NCBI RefSeq assembly: GCF_014648495.1
Contig: NZ_BMRF01000007.1
Span: forward strand, 124,001-188,000
DNA from: Actinomadura cremea
Lineage (GTDB): Bacteria; Actinomycetota; Actinomycetes; Streptosporangiales; Streptosporangiaceae
DNA: 64,000 nt
Direction: 5' to 3'
Below, piece by piece: positions 37,556 to 45,908 of this stretch. The translations under genes and the position numbers were made by a program. Every line of letters starts with the position of its first letter. Within the stretch, counting starts at the first letter, position 1. Under the pieces are notes generated by a model that was not told the DNA's origin, ran no database searches, and saw nothing but the letters and a program-made list of their open reading frames with translations.

Positions 37556-38917
37556 ATGGCTGAGGAAGTGGACGTCGTCGTCATCGGCCTCGGGCCGGGC
37601 GGCGAGGACGCGGCGGGACGGCTCGCCGAGGCGGGGCTGTCGGTGGTCGCGATCGAGTCGCGGCTGGTCGGCGGCGAATGCCCGTACTACGCGTGCGTCC
37701 CGACGAAGATGATGGTGCGGGCCGCCGGGCTGCTGGCCGACGGCGAGCGGATCACCGGGATGGCGGGGGACGCGGCGGTGCGGCCGGACTGGACGCCGGT
37801 CGCGGCCAGGATCCGGGACGAGGCGACGGACTCGTGGGACGACACCGTCGCCGCCGACCGGCTCACCGGCAAGGGCGTCGAACTGGTGCGGGGGCGCGGC
37901 CGGATCACCGCGCCCCGGGAGGTGACGGTCGACGGACGGACGTTCCGGGCGCGGCGCGGCGTCCTGCTCAACACCGGCACCTCGCCCGCGGCGCCGCCCA
38001 TCGAGGGCCTCGACGGCACCCCGTACTGGACGAACCGGGAGGCCGTCCAGGCCACCGCGGCGCCCGCGTCGATGATCGTCCTCGGCGGCGGGGTCGTCGG
38101 GGTGGAGTTGGCGCAGGCGTTCTCCCGGTTCGGCACGCGGGTGACGGTGGTGGAGGCGGCCGACCGGCTGCTGCCGAACGAGGAGCCGGAGTCCGGCGAA
38201 CTCCTCCGGACGGTGTTCGAGCGGGAGGGCATCGGCGTCCGCACCGGTCTGAAGGCCGACCGGGTCGCGCACGCGAACGGCGAGTTCGCCCTGCACGCGG
38301 GCGGCGCGTCGATGGTCGCCGACCGGCTGCTCGTCGCGACCGGCCGCCGGCCGAACCTGAAGGGGCTCGGGCTCGAGCACGCCGGTCTGGACGAGGACGC
38401 GCGGGCGGTGCCGGTCGACGGCAACCTGCGGGCCGCCGACGGGGTGTGGGCGATCGGCGACATCACCGGCAAGGGCCAGTTCACGCACGTGTCGATGTAC
38501 CAGGCGGCGATCGCGGTCCGCGACATCCTCGGAGAGGACGGGCCGCCCGCGGCCTACCGGGCGGTGCCGCGCGTCACGTTCACCGACCCGGAGATCGGCG
38601 CGGTGGGGCTGACCGAGGCGCAGGCGCGCGACCAGAACCTGCCGGTCCGGACGGGCACGGCCCGGCTCGCGGAGTCCGCGCGGGGCTGGATCCACAAGTC
38701 GGGCAACGACGGCTTCATCAAGCTGGTCGAGAGCACCGAGTGGGGCGTCCTCGTGGGCGCCACCGCCGCGGGGCCGTCCGGCGGCGAGATCCTCGGCGCG
38801 CTGGCGGTCGCCGTCCACACCGAGGCCCCGGTCACCGCGCTCCGGGAGATGATCTACGCCTACCCGACCTTCCACCGCGCCGTCGAAACCGCCCTGGCGG
38901 ACCTCGGCGAGGGGTGA
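37556..38917 (+). CDS. Pyridine nucleotide-disulfide oxidoreductase
   Basis: A 453-residue FAD enzyme of the dihydrolipoamide dehydrogenase/mercuric reductase family. FAD motif [14 protein letters not shown] at 7-20, redox-active disulfide in [14 protein letters not shown] (C42 and C47, the CX4C spacing of class I enzymes), NAD(P) motif [15 protein letters not shown] near 180, second FAD motif [15 protein letters not shown], and a dimerisation domain from about 335. The C-terminal HXXXXE-type catalytic pair is [10 protein letters not shown]. The aromatic residues between the active-site cysteines differ from the usual LNVG/VNVG, so the substrate is probably not lipoamide. It may share an mRNA with rnz and the next gene. 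Confidence 0.88.
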   Translation: MAEEVDVVVIGLGPGGEDAAGRLAEAGLSVVAIESRLVGGECPYYACVPTKMMVRAAGLLADGERITGMAGDAAVRPDWTPVAARIRDEATDSWDDTVAADRLTGKGVELVRGRGRITAPREVTVDGRTFRARRGVLLNTGTSPAAPPIEGLDGTPYWTNREAVQATAAPASMIVLGGGVVGVELAQAFSRFGTRVTVVEAADRLLPNEEPESGELLRTVFEREGIGVRTGLKADRVAHANGEFALHAGGASMVADRLLVATGRRPNLKGLGLEHAGLDEDARAVPVDGNLRAADGVWAIGDITGKGQFTHVSMYQAAIAVRDILGEDGPPAAYRAVPRVTFTDPEIGAVGLTEAQARDQNLPVRTGTARLAESARGWIHKSGNDGFIKLVESTEWGVLVGATAAGPSGGEILGALAVAVHTEAPVTALREMIYAYPTFHRAVETALADLGEG

Positions 38918-38948
38918 AGGCGCCCCCGGATCGGGCAGGATCGGGGAC

Positions 38949-40934
38949 ATGAACCGGCTCAAGGACGCGACCAGCCCGTACCTTCTGCAGCACGCCGACA
39001 ACCCGGTGGACTGGTGGGAGTGGTCCGACGGCGCCTTCGCCGAGGCCAGAGCGCGGAACGTGCCGATCCTCCTTTCCGTCGGGTACGCCGCCTGCCACTG
39101 GTGCCACGTGATGGCCCACGAGTCCTTCGAGGACGCCGAGACGGCGCGGCTGATGAACGAGCTGTTCGTGAACGTCAAGGTCGACCGCGAGGAACGGCCC
39201 GACGTCGACGCCGTCTACATGGAGGCCACGCAGGCCATGACCGGCCAGGGCGGCTGGCCGATGACGGTGTTCATGACCCCCGACGGCCACCCGTTCTACT
39301 GCGGCACCTACTTCCCGCGCCCGCAGTTCCGGGCGCTGCTCCAGGCCGTCCACAAGGCGTGGACGGAGCAGCACGACGAGGTCGTCGGGCAGGGGCAGAA
39401 GGTCGTGGAGGCGCTGGCGTCCCCCGGTACCGGGCTCGGCGGGGGCGAGGCGCCGGACGACGAGCGGCTCGCGCACGCCGTCCAGGTGCTCGCCTCGTCC
39501 TACGACGCGGCCCGCGGCGGGTTCGGCGGGGCGCCGAAGTTCCCGCCGTCGATGGCGCTGGAGTTCCTGCTGCGCCACCACGCCCGCACGGGCGACGCGC
39601 AGGCCCTCGCGATGGCCGGGCACACCCTCGAGGCGATGGCCCGCGGCGGCGTGTACGACCAGCTCGGCGGCGGGTTCGCGCGGTACTCGGTCGACGCCGC
39701 CTGGGTCGTCCCGCACTTCGAGAAGATGCTGTACGACAACGCGCTGCTCGCGCGGGTGTACGCGCACTGGTGGCGGCTGACGGGCTCGCCGTTCGCGCGG
39801 CGCGTCGCGCTGGAGACGTGCGACTGGATGCTGCGCGACCTGCGGACCCCCGAGGGCGGCCTCGCGTCCGCGCTGGACGCCGACAGCGAGGGCGTCGAGG
39901 GCAAGTACTACGTGTGGACGCCCGCGCAGCTGCGCGAGGTGCTCGGCGACGACGACGGCGCGTACGCCGAGGGCCTGTTCGAGGTGACGGGCACGTTCGA
40001 GCACGGCTCGTCCGTCCTGCAGCTGCTCCAGGACCCGGACGACCCCGACCGGTACGGGCGCGTGCGGACGACCCTGCTGGAGGCGCGCTCCCGGCGGATC
40101 CCGCCGGCCCGCGACGACAAGGTCGTCGCGGCGTGGAACGGGCTCGCGGTCGCGGCGCTCGCCGAGTGCGGGGCGATGTTCGATCGGCCGGATCTGGTCA
40201 GGGCGGCGGAGGAGACCGTCGACCTGCTGGTCGAGGTCCACGAGCGCGACGGACGTCTCGTGCGGACGTCGCGCGACGGTTCGGCGGGCGCGAACGCGGG
40301 CGTCCTGGAGGACTACGCCGACGTGGCCGAGGGCCTGCTCGCCCTGCACGCCGTCACCGGCGATCCCGCCCGCATGCGGCTGGCGGGGGAGCTGCTGAAC
40401 ACCGTGCTGGAGCGGTTCGCCGACGGGGAGGGCGGGTTCTTCGACACCGCGGACGACGCGGAGCGGCTGTTCCGGCGCCCGCAGGATCCGACGGACAACG
40501 CGACGCCGTCCGGGCAGTTCGCGGCGGCGGGCGCGCTGCTGTCGTTCGCCGCGCTGACCGGCTCGGACTGGCACCGGCAGTCGGCGGAGCGGGCCCTCGC
40601 CCCGGCGGCCGCGCTCGCCGCGAAGCACGCGCGGTTCGCCGGGTGGGGGCTGGCGGTGGCGGAGGCGCGGGCGACGGGCCCGGTGGAGATCGCGGTGGTC
40701 GGCGACCGGGACGACCCGCGCACCCGCGCCCTGCACCGCACCGCGCTGCTGACGGTGGCGCCCGGCGCGGTGGTCAGCGTGGGCGAGCCGGGTCGGGACG
40801 AGGTGCCGCTCCTGGAGGGCCGCCTCCCGGTCGACGGCGCACCGGCCGCGTACGTCTGCCGCGGATTCGTCTGCCGCCTGCCCGTGACGTCCACCGACGA
40901 CCTGAGACGCGAACTCCGCGGCCAATTGAAGTAA
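38949..40934 (+). CDS. Thioredoxin-domain protein, DUF255/YyaL family
   Basis: A 661-residue protein homologous to YyaL of Bacillus and human SPATA20. The N-terminal DUF255 thioredoxin-like domain has the start [21 protein letters not shown], the CXXC-type motif ACHWCHVM (C49, C52), [18 protein letters not shown] and [23 protein letters not shown]. The rest is an (alpha/alpha)6-barrel like glycosidases or N-acylglucosamine epimerases ([15 protein letters not shown]-type region, [26 protein letters not shown]). Function is not established. The ATG 38949 has CAGGAT 7 bp upstream and no ribosome binding site, suggesting leaderless expression. Confidence 0.9.
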   Translation: MNRLKDATSPYLLQHADNPVDWWEWSDGAFAEARARNVPILLSVGYAACHWCHVMAHESFEDAETARLMNELFVNVKVDREERPDVDAVYMEATQAMTGQGGWPMTVFMTPDGHPFYCGTYFPRPQFRALLQAVHKAWTEQHDEVVGQGQKVVEALASPGTGLGGGEAPDDERLAHAVQVLASSYDAARGGFGGAPKFPPSMALEFLLRHHARTGDAQALAMAGHTLEAMARGGVYDQLGGGFARYSVDAAWVVPHFEKMLYDNALLARVYAHWWRLTGSPFARRVALETCDWMLRDLRTPEGGLASALDADSEGVEGKYYVWTPAQLREVLGDDDGAYAEGLFEVTGTFEHGSSVLQLLQDPDDPDRYGRVRTTLLEARSRRIPPARDDKVVAAWNGLAVAALAECGAMFDRPDLVRAAEETVDLLVEVHERDGRLVRTSRDGSAGANAGVLEDYADVAEGLLALHAVTGDPARMRLAGELLNTVLERFADGEGGFFDTADDAERLFRRPQDPTDNATPSGQFAAAGALLSFAALTGSDWHRQSAERALAPAAALAAKHARFAGWGLAVAEARATGPVEIAVVGDRDDPRTRALHRTALLTVAPGAVVSVGEPGRDEVPLLEGRLPVDGAPAAYVCRGFVCRLPVTSTDDLRRELRGQLK

Positions 40935-40994
40935 CCGTCCACTTTGTGGGAACGTGACGTTGATCTCCTGCTGCCTTGGTGTTACCTATTGGTA

Positions 40995-41120
40995 GCAATA
41001 TCGGGGGCGTACCCGATGGGGGACAACGGACGAGGGTGGCCGGCATCGGGCCGGGTATCTGGACCGCGGACCGCCCGAGCGGGCATGGCCGAGGCCGGCG
41101 CCGAACCCTGGAGCCCGACC
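40995..41120 (+). promoter_or_regulatory. Candidate structured leader (c-di-AMP riboswitch-like) of the NlpC/P60 gene
   Basis: A promoter-like TTGATC (40960-40965) with a TACCTA-type -10 around 40983 would give a leader of about 140 nt. In order it holds GGGGGAC (from 41019), GGGTGG (from 41034) and GCCGAACCC (from 41099), resembling conserved blocks of the ydaO/yuaA class, which often precedes NlpC/P60 genes in actinobacteria. Several invariant bases do not match, so this is tentative. Confidence 0.25.
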
Positions 41121-41136
41121 GACGAGGAGCGTGCCA

Positions 41137-42336
41137 GTGCGAAAGCCGAACCGCCGGGTGCTACCGACGATCATCGGCGTTTCGGTCGCGACGACGCTGG
41201 GCGCGAACGTCACGGTGCTGCTGGTGCGCGGCGGGCCCGCCGCGGAGCCGGCGCCCGCGTCGCCCGCCCGCGCGAACTACGTCGCCGCGGCGGGCAGCTT
41301 CGCCGGCGTCGCGCCGGAGACCGTCGCCCCGCTCGGCAAGCGGCTCGAGCCGCACGTGCTCGTCGCGGCGCCGTCCACGCTCGCGCCGACGCTGGTGCAG
41401 AAGGTCCGCGCCGCCAAGGGCGTGAAGGGCGTCGAGGTCGTCGACGCCGTCCAGGGCGTGGTGGCGGGCGAACGCGTCGGGGTGCTCGGCGTGAACCCGT
41501 CCACGTTCCGCAACTACACGCCCGAGCCGACGGCGAAGTCGGACGAGCTGTGGCGCAACATCGCGGGCGGCGACGTCGCGATCTCGTTCACGATGGGCAA
41601 CGACGGCGGCGTGAAGCTCGGCAACGAGGTCCCGGTCGGCGGCGCGAAGGTGCAGCAGACGATGCGCGTCGGCGCGTACGCGACGATGGGCATCCCCGAC
41701 GTCGACGCGGTCGTCACGCGCGAGGCGGCGCGCAAGCTCGGCGTGCCCACCGGCAACGCGATGCTGGTCAGCGTTCCGGACACCGAGCCGAAGGCGTTCA
41801 TCAAGAAGCTGAAGAAGGGGCTGCCGAAGGGGGCCAAGGCCGTCCCGGTGACCCCGGAGCTGGAGACGCCGTCCGCCGGGTCGGTGCCGGAGTCCAACGG
41901 CCAGGTCATGACGGCCGGGCAGGTGCGGACGGTCATCCAGGCGGCCGCGAGCCGGCGCGGCTGGCCGTACGTGTGGGGCGGCGAGTCCGAGTCCGAGGGC
42001 GGGTACGACTGCTCCGGGCTCATGCAGTACGCGTTCGCCCGCGCGGGGATCACGCTGCCGCGCGTCGCCGCCGACCAGGCCCGCGCCGGCTGGGTGATCC
42101 CCTACGAGAAGGCCGAGCCGGGCGACATGCTCATCTGGGCGAACGACCCGACCGCCCCCGGCTACATCTCGCACATCGCGCTCTACATCGGCGAGGGCAA
42201 GATGATCGCCGCGCCGCGCAGGGGCACGGTCGTCCAGGTGCAGAACGTCTACACGAACAACATGAAGGGCGCCGTCCGGGTCAATCCGGGGCGGGCCAAG
42301 CAGGTCGCCGACGGGATCGCCGCCAGCATCGGCTGA
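41137..42336 (+). CDS. NlpC/P60 cell-wall hydrolase
   Basis: An exported peptidoglycan endopeptidase of 399 residues. The N-terminal helix (LPTIIGVSVATTLGANVTVLLV) is a signal anchor or signal peptide. A middle domain of about 190 residues, beta-rich and unassigned, is followed by a C-terminal NlpC/P60 domain: catalytic Cys about 292 in GYDCSGLMQYAF, His about 346 in YISHIALYIGEG. It should cleave D-gamma-glutamyl-mDAP bonds in stem peptides. GTG 41137 was chosen over the GTG at 41131 because GAGGAG ends 7 bp before it. A possible structured leader lies upstream. Confidence 0.9.
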   Translation: MRKPNRRVLPTIIGVSVATTLGANVTVLLVRGGPAAEPAPASPARANYVAAAGSFAGVAPETVAPLGKRLEPHVLVAAPSTLAPTLVQKVRAAKGVKGVEVVDAVQGVVAGERVGVLGVNPSTFRNYTPEPTAKSDELWRNIAGGDVAISFTMGNDGGVKLGNEVPVGGAKVQQTMRVGAYATMGIPDVDAVVTREAARKLGVPTGNAMLVSVPDTEPKAFIKKLKKGLPKGAKAVPVTPELETPSAGSVPESNGQVMTAGQVRTVIQAAASRRGWPYVWGGESESEGGYDCSGLMQYAFARAGITLPRVAADQARAGWVIPYEKAEPGDMLIWANDPTAPGYISHIALYIGEGKMIAAPRRGTVVQVQNVYTNNMKGAVRVNPGRAKQVADGIAASIG

Positions 42337-42417
42337 CGTCCGGGCGCGCGCGTCCGGCTCGCTCGGCGGCATGATGGACCGCAGCATCTTCGGCAGGGGT
42401 GGTGCGGGGAGGAACCG

Positions 42418-44412
42418 GTGACCGAGGGCGTTCGCGCGCGGCTCATCGCCGGAGCCGTCATGGCGGGGTTCGCCGGCGTCCACGTGCTCGCGGCGCCGTC
42501 GCGGGCGGACGGGCCGGTCGCGGCGGCGGTCGTGGCCGTCCTGGTCCTGGGCGTGCTCGCCGCCGCGCTGGCCCGGGTCGTGCCGGTCGCGGCGCGGTGG
42601 CGGTCCGCGTGGACGGTCCTCGCCCAGGCGGCGCTCGCGTTCGCGGCGGTCGCCGGCGGCACCTCCGTCGGCCTCCTCGGCTTCGCGGCCGGGACGCTGC
42701 TGCTCGCCGGCGGCCGTCTCCTCGCCGTCGCGGTCGTCGCGAGCGCGGCCGCCGTCGAGGCCGCCCGGGGCGGGGCGCCCGCCGACGCCGCGATCACCGT
42801 CACGCTGCTGGGTCTCATCGTGTACGGCGTCGTCCGGCTGGTCGAGCGCGTCGACGACGCGGCGGCCGCGCGCCTGCCGCTCACGATGGCGGCGGTCGAG
42901 CGGGAACGGCTGCGGATCGCGGCGGAGCTGAACCGGGGGCTCGGCGAGGGGCTGGCGGCCGTGACGGAGGGCAGCCGCCGGGCGCTCGACCGGCCCGAGG
43001 AGATCGGCGGCGTGCTGACCGTCGCCCGCCGGTCGCTGAACGACGCGCGCGCGGCGGCGGCCGACTTCCGGAGCATGTCGCTCGCCCCCGAGGTGTCGGC
43101 GGCGCGCGCGCTGCTCGAAGCGGCGGACGTCCGGACGGACGTGCGCAGCCGTCACCACGAGCCCCTCGGGCCCGCCGGGGCCCTGCTGGCGCTCGTCCTG
43201 CGCGAGGCGGTCACGGACGTCGTCCGCGAGGGGCGCGCGGCGCGCTGCGTCATCGAGACGTCCGAGGACGGCGGACTGGTGCGGCTGCGGGTCGCCAACG
43301 ACGGCGTCCGGACGGCGGCGCAGGGCGCGAAGGCGCTCGAGCACGCGGCGGAACGCGTCCGGTCGGCGGGCGGCGCGTTCACCGCCGGGCTCGGCGCGGA
43401 CGGGCGGTTCACGGTGGAGGCGGCCGTGCCGGCGGGCGAGCGGCCGGTGCGTCCGCCGGACCGGACGGCCTACCGGATGTCGGTGACGCTGCTCGCGGCG
43501 GTCCTCGCGGGGTTCGTGGCGAAGGTCCTGCTGCAGATGTCGTGGAGCGCCGCGTGGCCCGGTCCGGCGGCGACGCTCGCGCTCGGCGTCACCGGGATCC
43601 TCACGGGGATCCTGCTCGTCGCGCTGCCGCTGCGGGCGGCCGTCCCGCCGGTGGCGCTGACGATGGCGGCCACCGGGATCGGCGCGCACCTGCTCGGCCA
43701 CGGCACGGCCGCCGTCGTCAACCACGTGGTCAGCACCCTGGTGTCCGGCCTCATCGTGTACGGGCTGATCAAGCTGGCGCGGCTGGAGCGCGTCCTGCGG
43801 ACGGCGGGGGAGGAGCTCGCGCGGGCCGCGACCGTCCAGGAGCGGCTGCGGGCCGCCCGCGACCTGCACGACCTGCTCGGCCACAGCCTCGCCGGGATCC
43901 TGCTGAAGTGCGAGCTGGCCCGGCGGCTGGCCGCCGCCGACCCCGCGCGGGCGCGGGCGGAACTGGCCGAGGTCGTCGGCATGGCGGAGCGGGCGCGGGC
44001 CGACCTGCGGGCGGCCGTGGGCGGCGGCGCCGAGCTGTCCCTGGACGGCGAGGTGCGTTCGGCCCGCTCGGTCCTGACGGCCGCGGGGGTGAAGGTCGAG
44101 GCGGACGCCCGCCACCCGGAACTGAGCGCCACGGCGTCCACCGTGCTGGGGACCGTCCTCAGGGAGGCGGTGACGAACGTACTCCGGCACAGTGCGGCCG
44201 AGCACTGCTCCATCGTCACCGGCCACGACGGCGGCGTCGTTCGGCTCGTCGTGGAGAACGACGGCCTCGACCCGCGCGCCCCCCGCACGCCACCTGGCTC
44301 GGGCTTGGGCAACCTCACGACCCGCCTGGCCTCACACCACGGCACCCTCAGCGCGCGCGCCGACGGCTATGGCAGCTTCCGCCTGGAAGCCACCCTCGAC
44401 CCGATGGCCTAG
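42418..44412 (+). CDS. Histidine kinase with two tandem kinase halves
   Basis: A 664-residue membrane protein that contains the NarL-partner kinase architecture twice. Half 1: four hydrophobic segments (10-140), a HisKA_3-like helix with ERERLRIAAELNRGLGEGLA, and an ATPase-like region. Half 2: membrane segments (353-455), ERLRAARDLHDLLGHSLAGI with phospho-acceptor H484, the N-box LREAVTNVLRHS (N587) and the GSGLGNL G-box. In half 1 the histidine is replaced by N172 and the N-box asparagine by D267, and the G-box is missing, so half 1 is a pseudokinase. GGGGAGGA precedes GTG 42418. The response regulator gene converges on it. Confidence 0.88.
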   Translation: MTEGVRARLIAGAVMAGFAGVHVLAAPSRADGPVAAAVVAVLVLGVLAAALARVVPVAARWRSAWTVLAQAALAFAAVAGGTSVGLLGFAAGTLLLAGGRLLAVAVVASAAAVEAARGGAPADAAITVTLLGLIVYGVVRLVERVDDAAAARLPLTMAAVERERLRIAAELNRGLGEGLAAVTEGSRRALDRPEEIGGVLTVARRSLNDARAAAADFRSMSLAPEVSAARALLEAADVRTDVRSRHHEPLGPAGALLALVLREAVTDVVREGRAARCVIETSEDGGLVRLRVANDGVRTAAQGAKALEHAAERVRSAGGAFTAGLGADGRFTVEAAVPAGERPVRPPDRTAYRMSVTLLAAVLAGFVAKVLLQMSWSAAWPGPAATLALGVTGILTGILLVALPLRAAVPPVALTMAATGIGAHLLGHGTAAVVNHVVSTLVSGLIVYGLIKLARLERVLRTAGEELARAATVQERLRAARDLHDLLGHSLAGILLKCELARRLAAADPARARAELAEVVGMAERARADLRAAVGGGAELSLDGEVRSARSVLTAAGVKVEADARHPELSATASTVLGTVLREAVTNVLRHSAAEHCSIVTGHDGGVVRLVVENDGLDPRAPRTPPGSGLGNLTTRLASHHGTLSARADGYGSFRLEATLDPMA

Positions 44413-44442
44413 CAACCGGCCCAGGCCGCGCGTGCGCTCAGC

Positions 44443-44482
44443 CCCGCTTCGCGTGCGTTCAGAGCCAGCCCGCTTCGCGTGC
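44443..44482. repeat. 14-bp direct repeat at the end of the response regulator gene
   Basis: CCCGCTTCGCGTGC occurs at 44443-44456 and 44469-44482. One copy encodes the last residues of the regulator and the other lies just beyond its stop codon, suggesting a small duplication. Confidence 0.7.
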
Positions 44483-45064
44483 TATGCGCGCCGCGTCCGT
44501 CCGGTTGCGGGCGTTGAGCTTGGTGACGACGGCCGTCAGGTAGTTGCGCACCGTCCCGGCCGACAGGTGCAGCCGCGCCGCGATCTCCGGGGCCTCCGCG
44601 CCCTCGGCCGCCAGCCGCAGGACGTCGGTCTCGCGCGGGGTGAGCGGGTTGTCGGCCAGGTCCCACGCGGTGAGGGCGAGCCGCGGGTCGAGGACGCGCT
44701 CCCCGGCCGCGACCTTGCGGACGGCGTCCGCCAGATCCTCCGGCGGGGCCGTCTTCAGCAGGAAGCCCCGCACGTGCGCGGTCAGCGCCCGGCGCAGATG
44801 CCCCGGCTTGCCGTGCCCGGTGAGGACGAGCACCGCGACCGACGGCGCCGCGCCGTGCAGGGCCGCCGCGGCCGCCAGCCCGTCCATGCCGGGCATGTCG
44901 ACGTCGAGGACGGCGACGTCGGGCTCGGCCCGCGCCGCCGCCGGCAGCACCTCGTCGCCCCGCTCGACCTCGGCGACGACGGTCAGGTCGGGCTCCAGGT
45001 TCAGCAGTGCGGCCAGGGCGCTCCGCACGACGTGGTGGTCGTCCGCCAGCAGCACCTTGATCAC
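44459..45064 (-). CDS. LuxR/NarL-type response regulator
   Basis: A 201-residue two-component regulator. The receiver domain has DDHHVVR at 8-14, phospho-acceptor D54 in VAVLDVDMPGMDG, the conserved Thr in LVLTGHGKPG and Lys in GFLLKTAPP. The C-terminal NarL-type helix-turn-helix is LTPRETDVLRLAAEGAEAPEIAARLHLSAGTVRNYLTAVVTKLNARNRTDA in overall pattern. GTG 45064 has an extended -10-like TGGTACACC ending 7 bp before it. It converges on the tandem kinase, the obvious partner, and is divergent from the ABC transporter, the likely target. Confidence 0.93.
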   Translation of the reverse strand: MIKVLLADDHHVVRSALAALLNLEPDLTVVAEVERGDEVLPAAARAEPDVAVLDVDMPGMDGLAAAAALHGAAPSVAVLVLTGHGKPGHLRRALTAHVRGFLLKTAPPEDLADAVRKVAAGERVLDPRLALTAWDLADNPLTPRETDVLRLAAEGAEAPEIAARLHLSAGTVRNYLTAVVTKLNARNRTDAARIAREAGWL

Positions 45065-45176
45065 CCCAATAGGTGTACCAGGTCGCGGATGTCACGGTTC
45101 GACCCATGACGAGATCACGGGTGTCCGGTGACGTCGTCTCTGGCCCGTGAACGCGCAGCTCAGAAGACTTGAGGGC

Positions 45177-45908
45177 ATGGACACAGCGGTGCGGATGGAC
45201 ACGGTGAGCAAGGTCTACGGCAGGAACGGGAGCGCGGTCGCGGCCCTCCGGGAGGTGACGGCGGAACTGCCGCGCGGCCGGTTCACGGCGATCATGGGGC
45301 CGTCCGGCTCCGGCAAGAGCACCTTCCTGCACTGCGCGGCGGGCCTGGACACCCCCACGTCCGGGAGCGTCCGGCTCGGCGACACGGAACTGGCGTCGAT
45401 GAGCGAGACGAAGCTGACGGAGCTGCGCAGGAAGCGGATCGGCTTCGTGTTCCAGGCGTTCAACCTCGTGTCGTCGCTGACCGTCGAGCAGAACATCACC
45501 CTGCCGCTGCGGCTCTCCGGCACCCGCCCGGACCGGGCCTGGCTGCGGGACGTGATCGACCGGGTCGGTCTCACCGAGCGCGCCCGGCACCGGCCCGCGG
45601 AGCTGTCGGGCGGCCAGCAGCAGCGCGTCGCGATCGCCCGCGCCCTCGTGACGCGGCCCGAGGTGCTGTTCGGCGACGAGCCCACCGGCGCGCTCGACAC
45701 GATGACCGCGCGCGAGGTCCTCACCCTGCTGCGGGAGGCGGTGGACGCCATGGGGCGGACGGTCGTGGTCGTCACGCACGACCCGGTCGCCGCGTCCTAC
45801 GCCGACACGGTGGTGTTCCTGGCGGACGGCCGCATCGTCGACCGGCTCGACGACCCGAGCAGCGACCGGGTCGCGGCCCGCATGACCCGGCTGGGGGCGT
45901 GGAACTGA
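45177..45908 (+). CDS. ABC transporter ATP-binding protein, MacB/LolD type
   Basis: A 243-residue ATPase. Walker A GPSGSGKST is at 41-49, the Q-loop FVFQAFNLV, the signature LSGGQQQRVAIARAL, Walker B VLFGDEPTGALD and the switch VVVTHDP. FQAFNLVSSLTVEQN and the LolD-like spacing place it with ATPases that power FtsX-type mechanotransmission permeases. ATG 45177 is chosen; an in-frame GTG at 45147 lacks a ribosome site. Its TGA overlaps the ATG of the permease gene. Together with the neighbouring two-component genes it resembles antimicrobial-peptide or envelope-stress transporters. Confidence 0.92.
   Translation: MDTAVRMDTVSKVYGRNGSAVAALREVTAELPRGRFTAIMGPSGSGKSTFLHCAAGLDTPTSGSVRLGDTELASMSETKLTELRRKRIGFVFQAFNLVSSLTVEQNITLPLRLSGTRPDRAWLRDVIDRVGLTERARHRPAELSGGQQQRVAIARALVTRPEVLFGDEPTGALDTMTAREVLTLLREAVDAMGRTVVVVTHDPVAASYADTVVFLADGRIVDRLDDPSSDRVAARMTRLGAWN

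Noticed and set aside
42249-43076. Minus-strand frame with serine/alanine/arginine-rich product over the kinase gene
   Set aside because: It is the antisense shadow of the tandem histidine kinase and has no recognisable domain.
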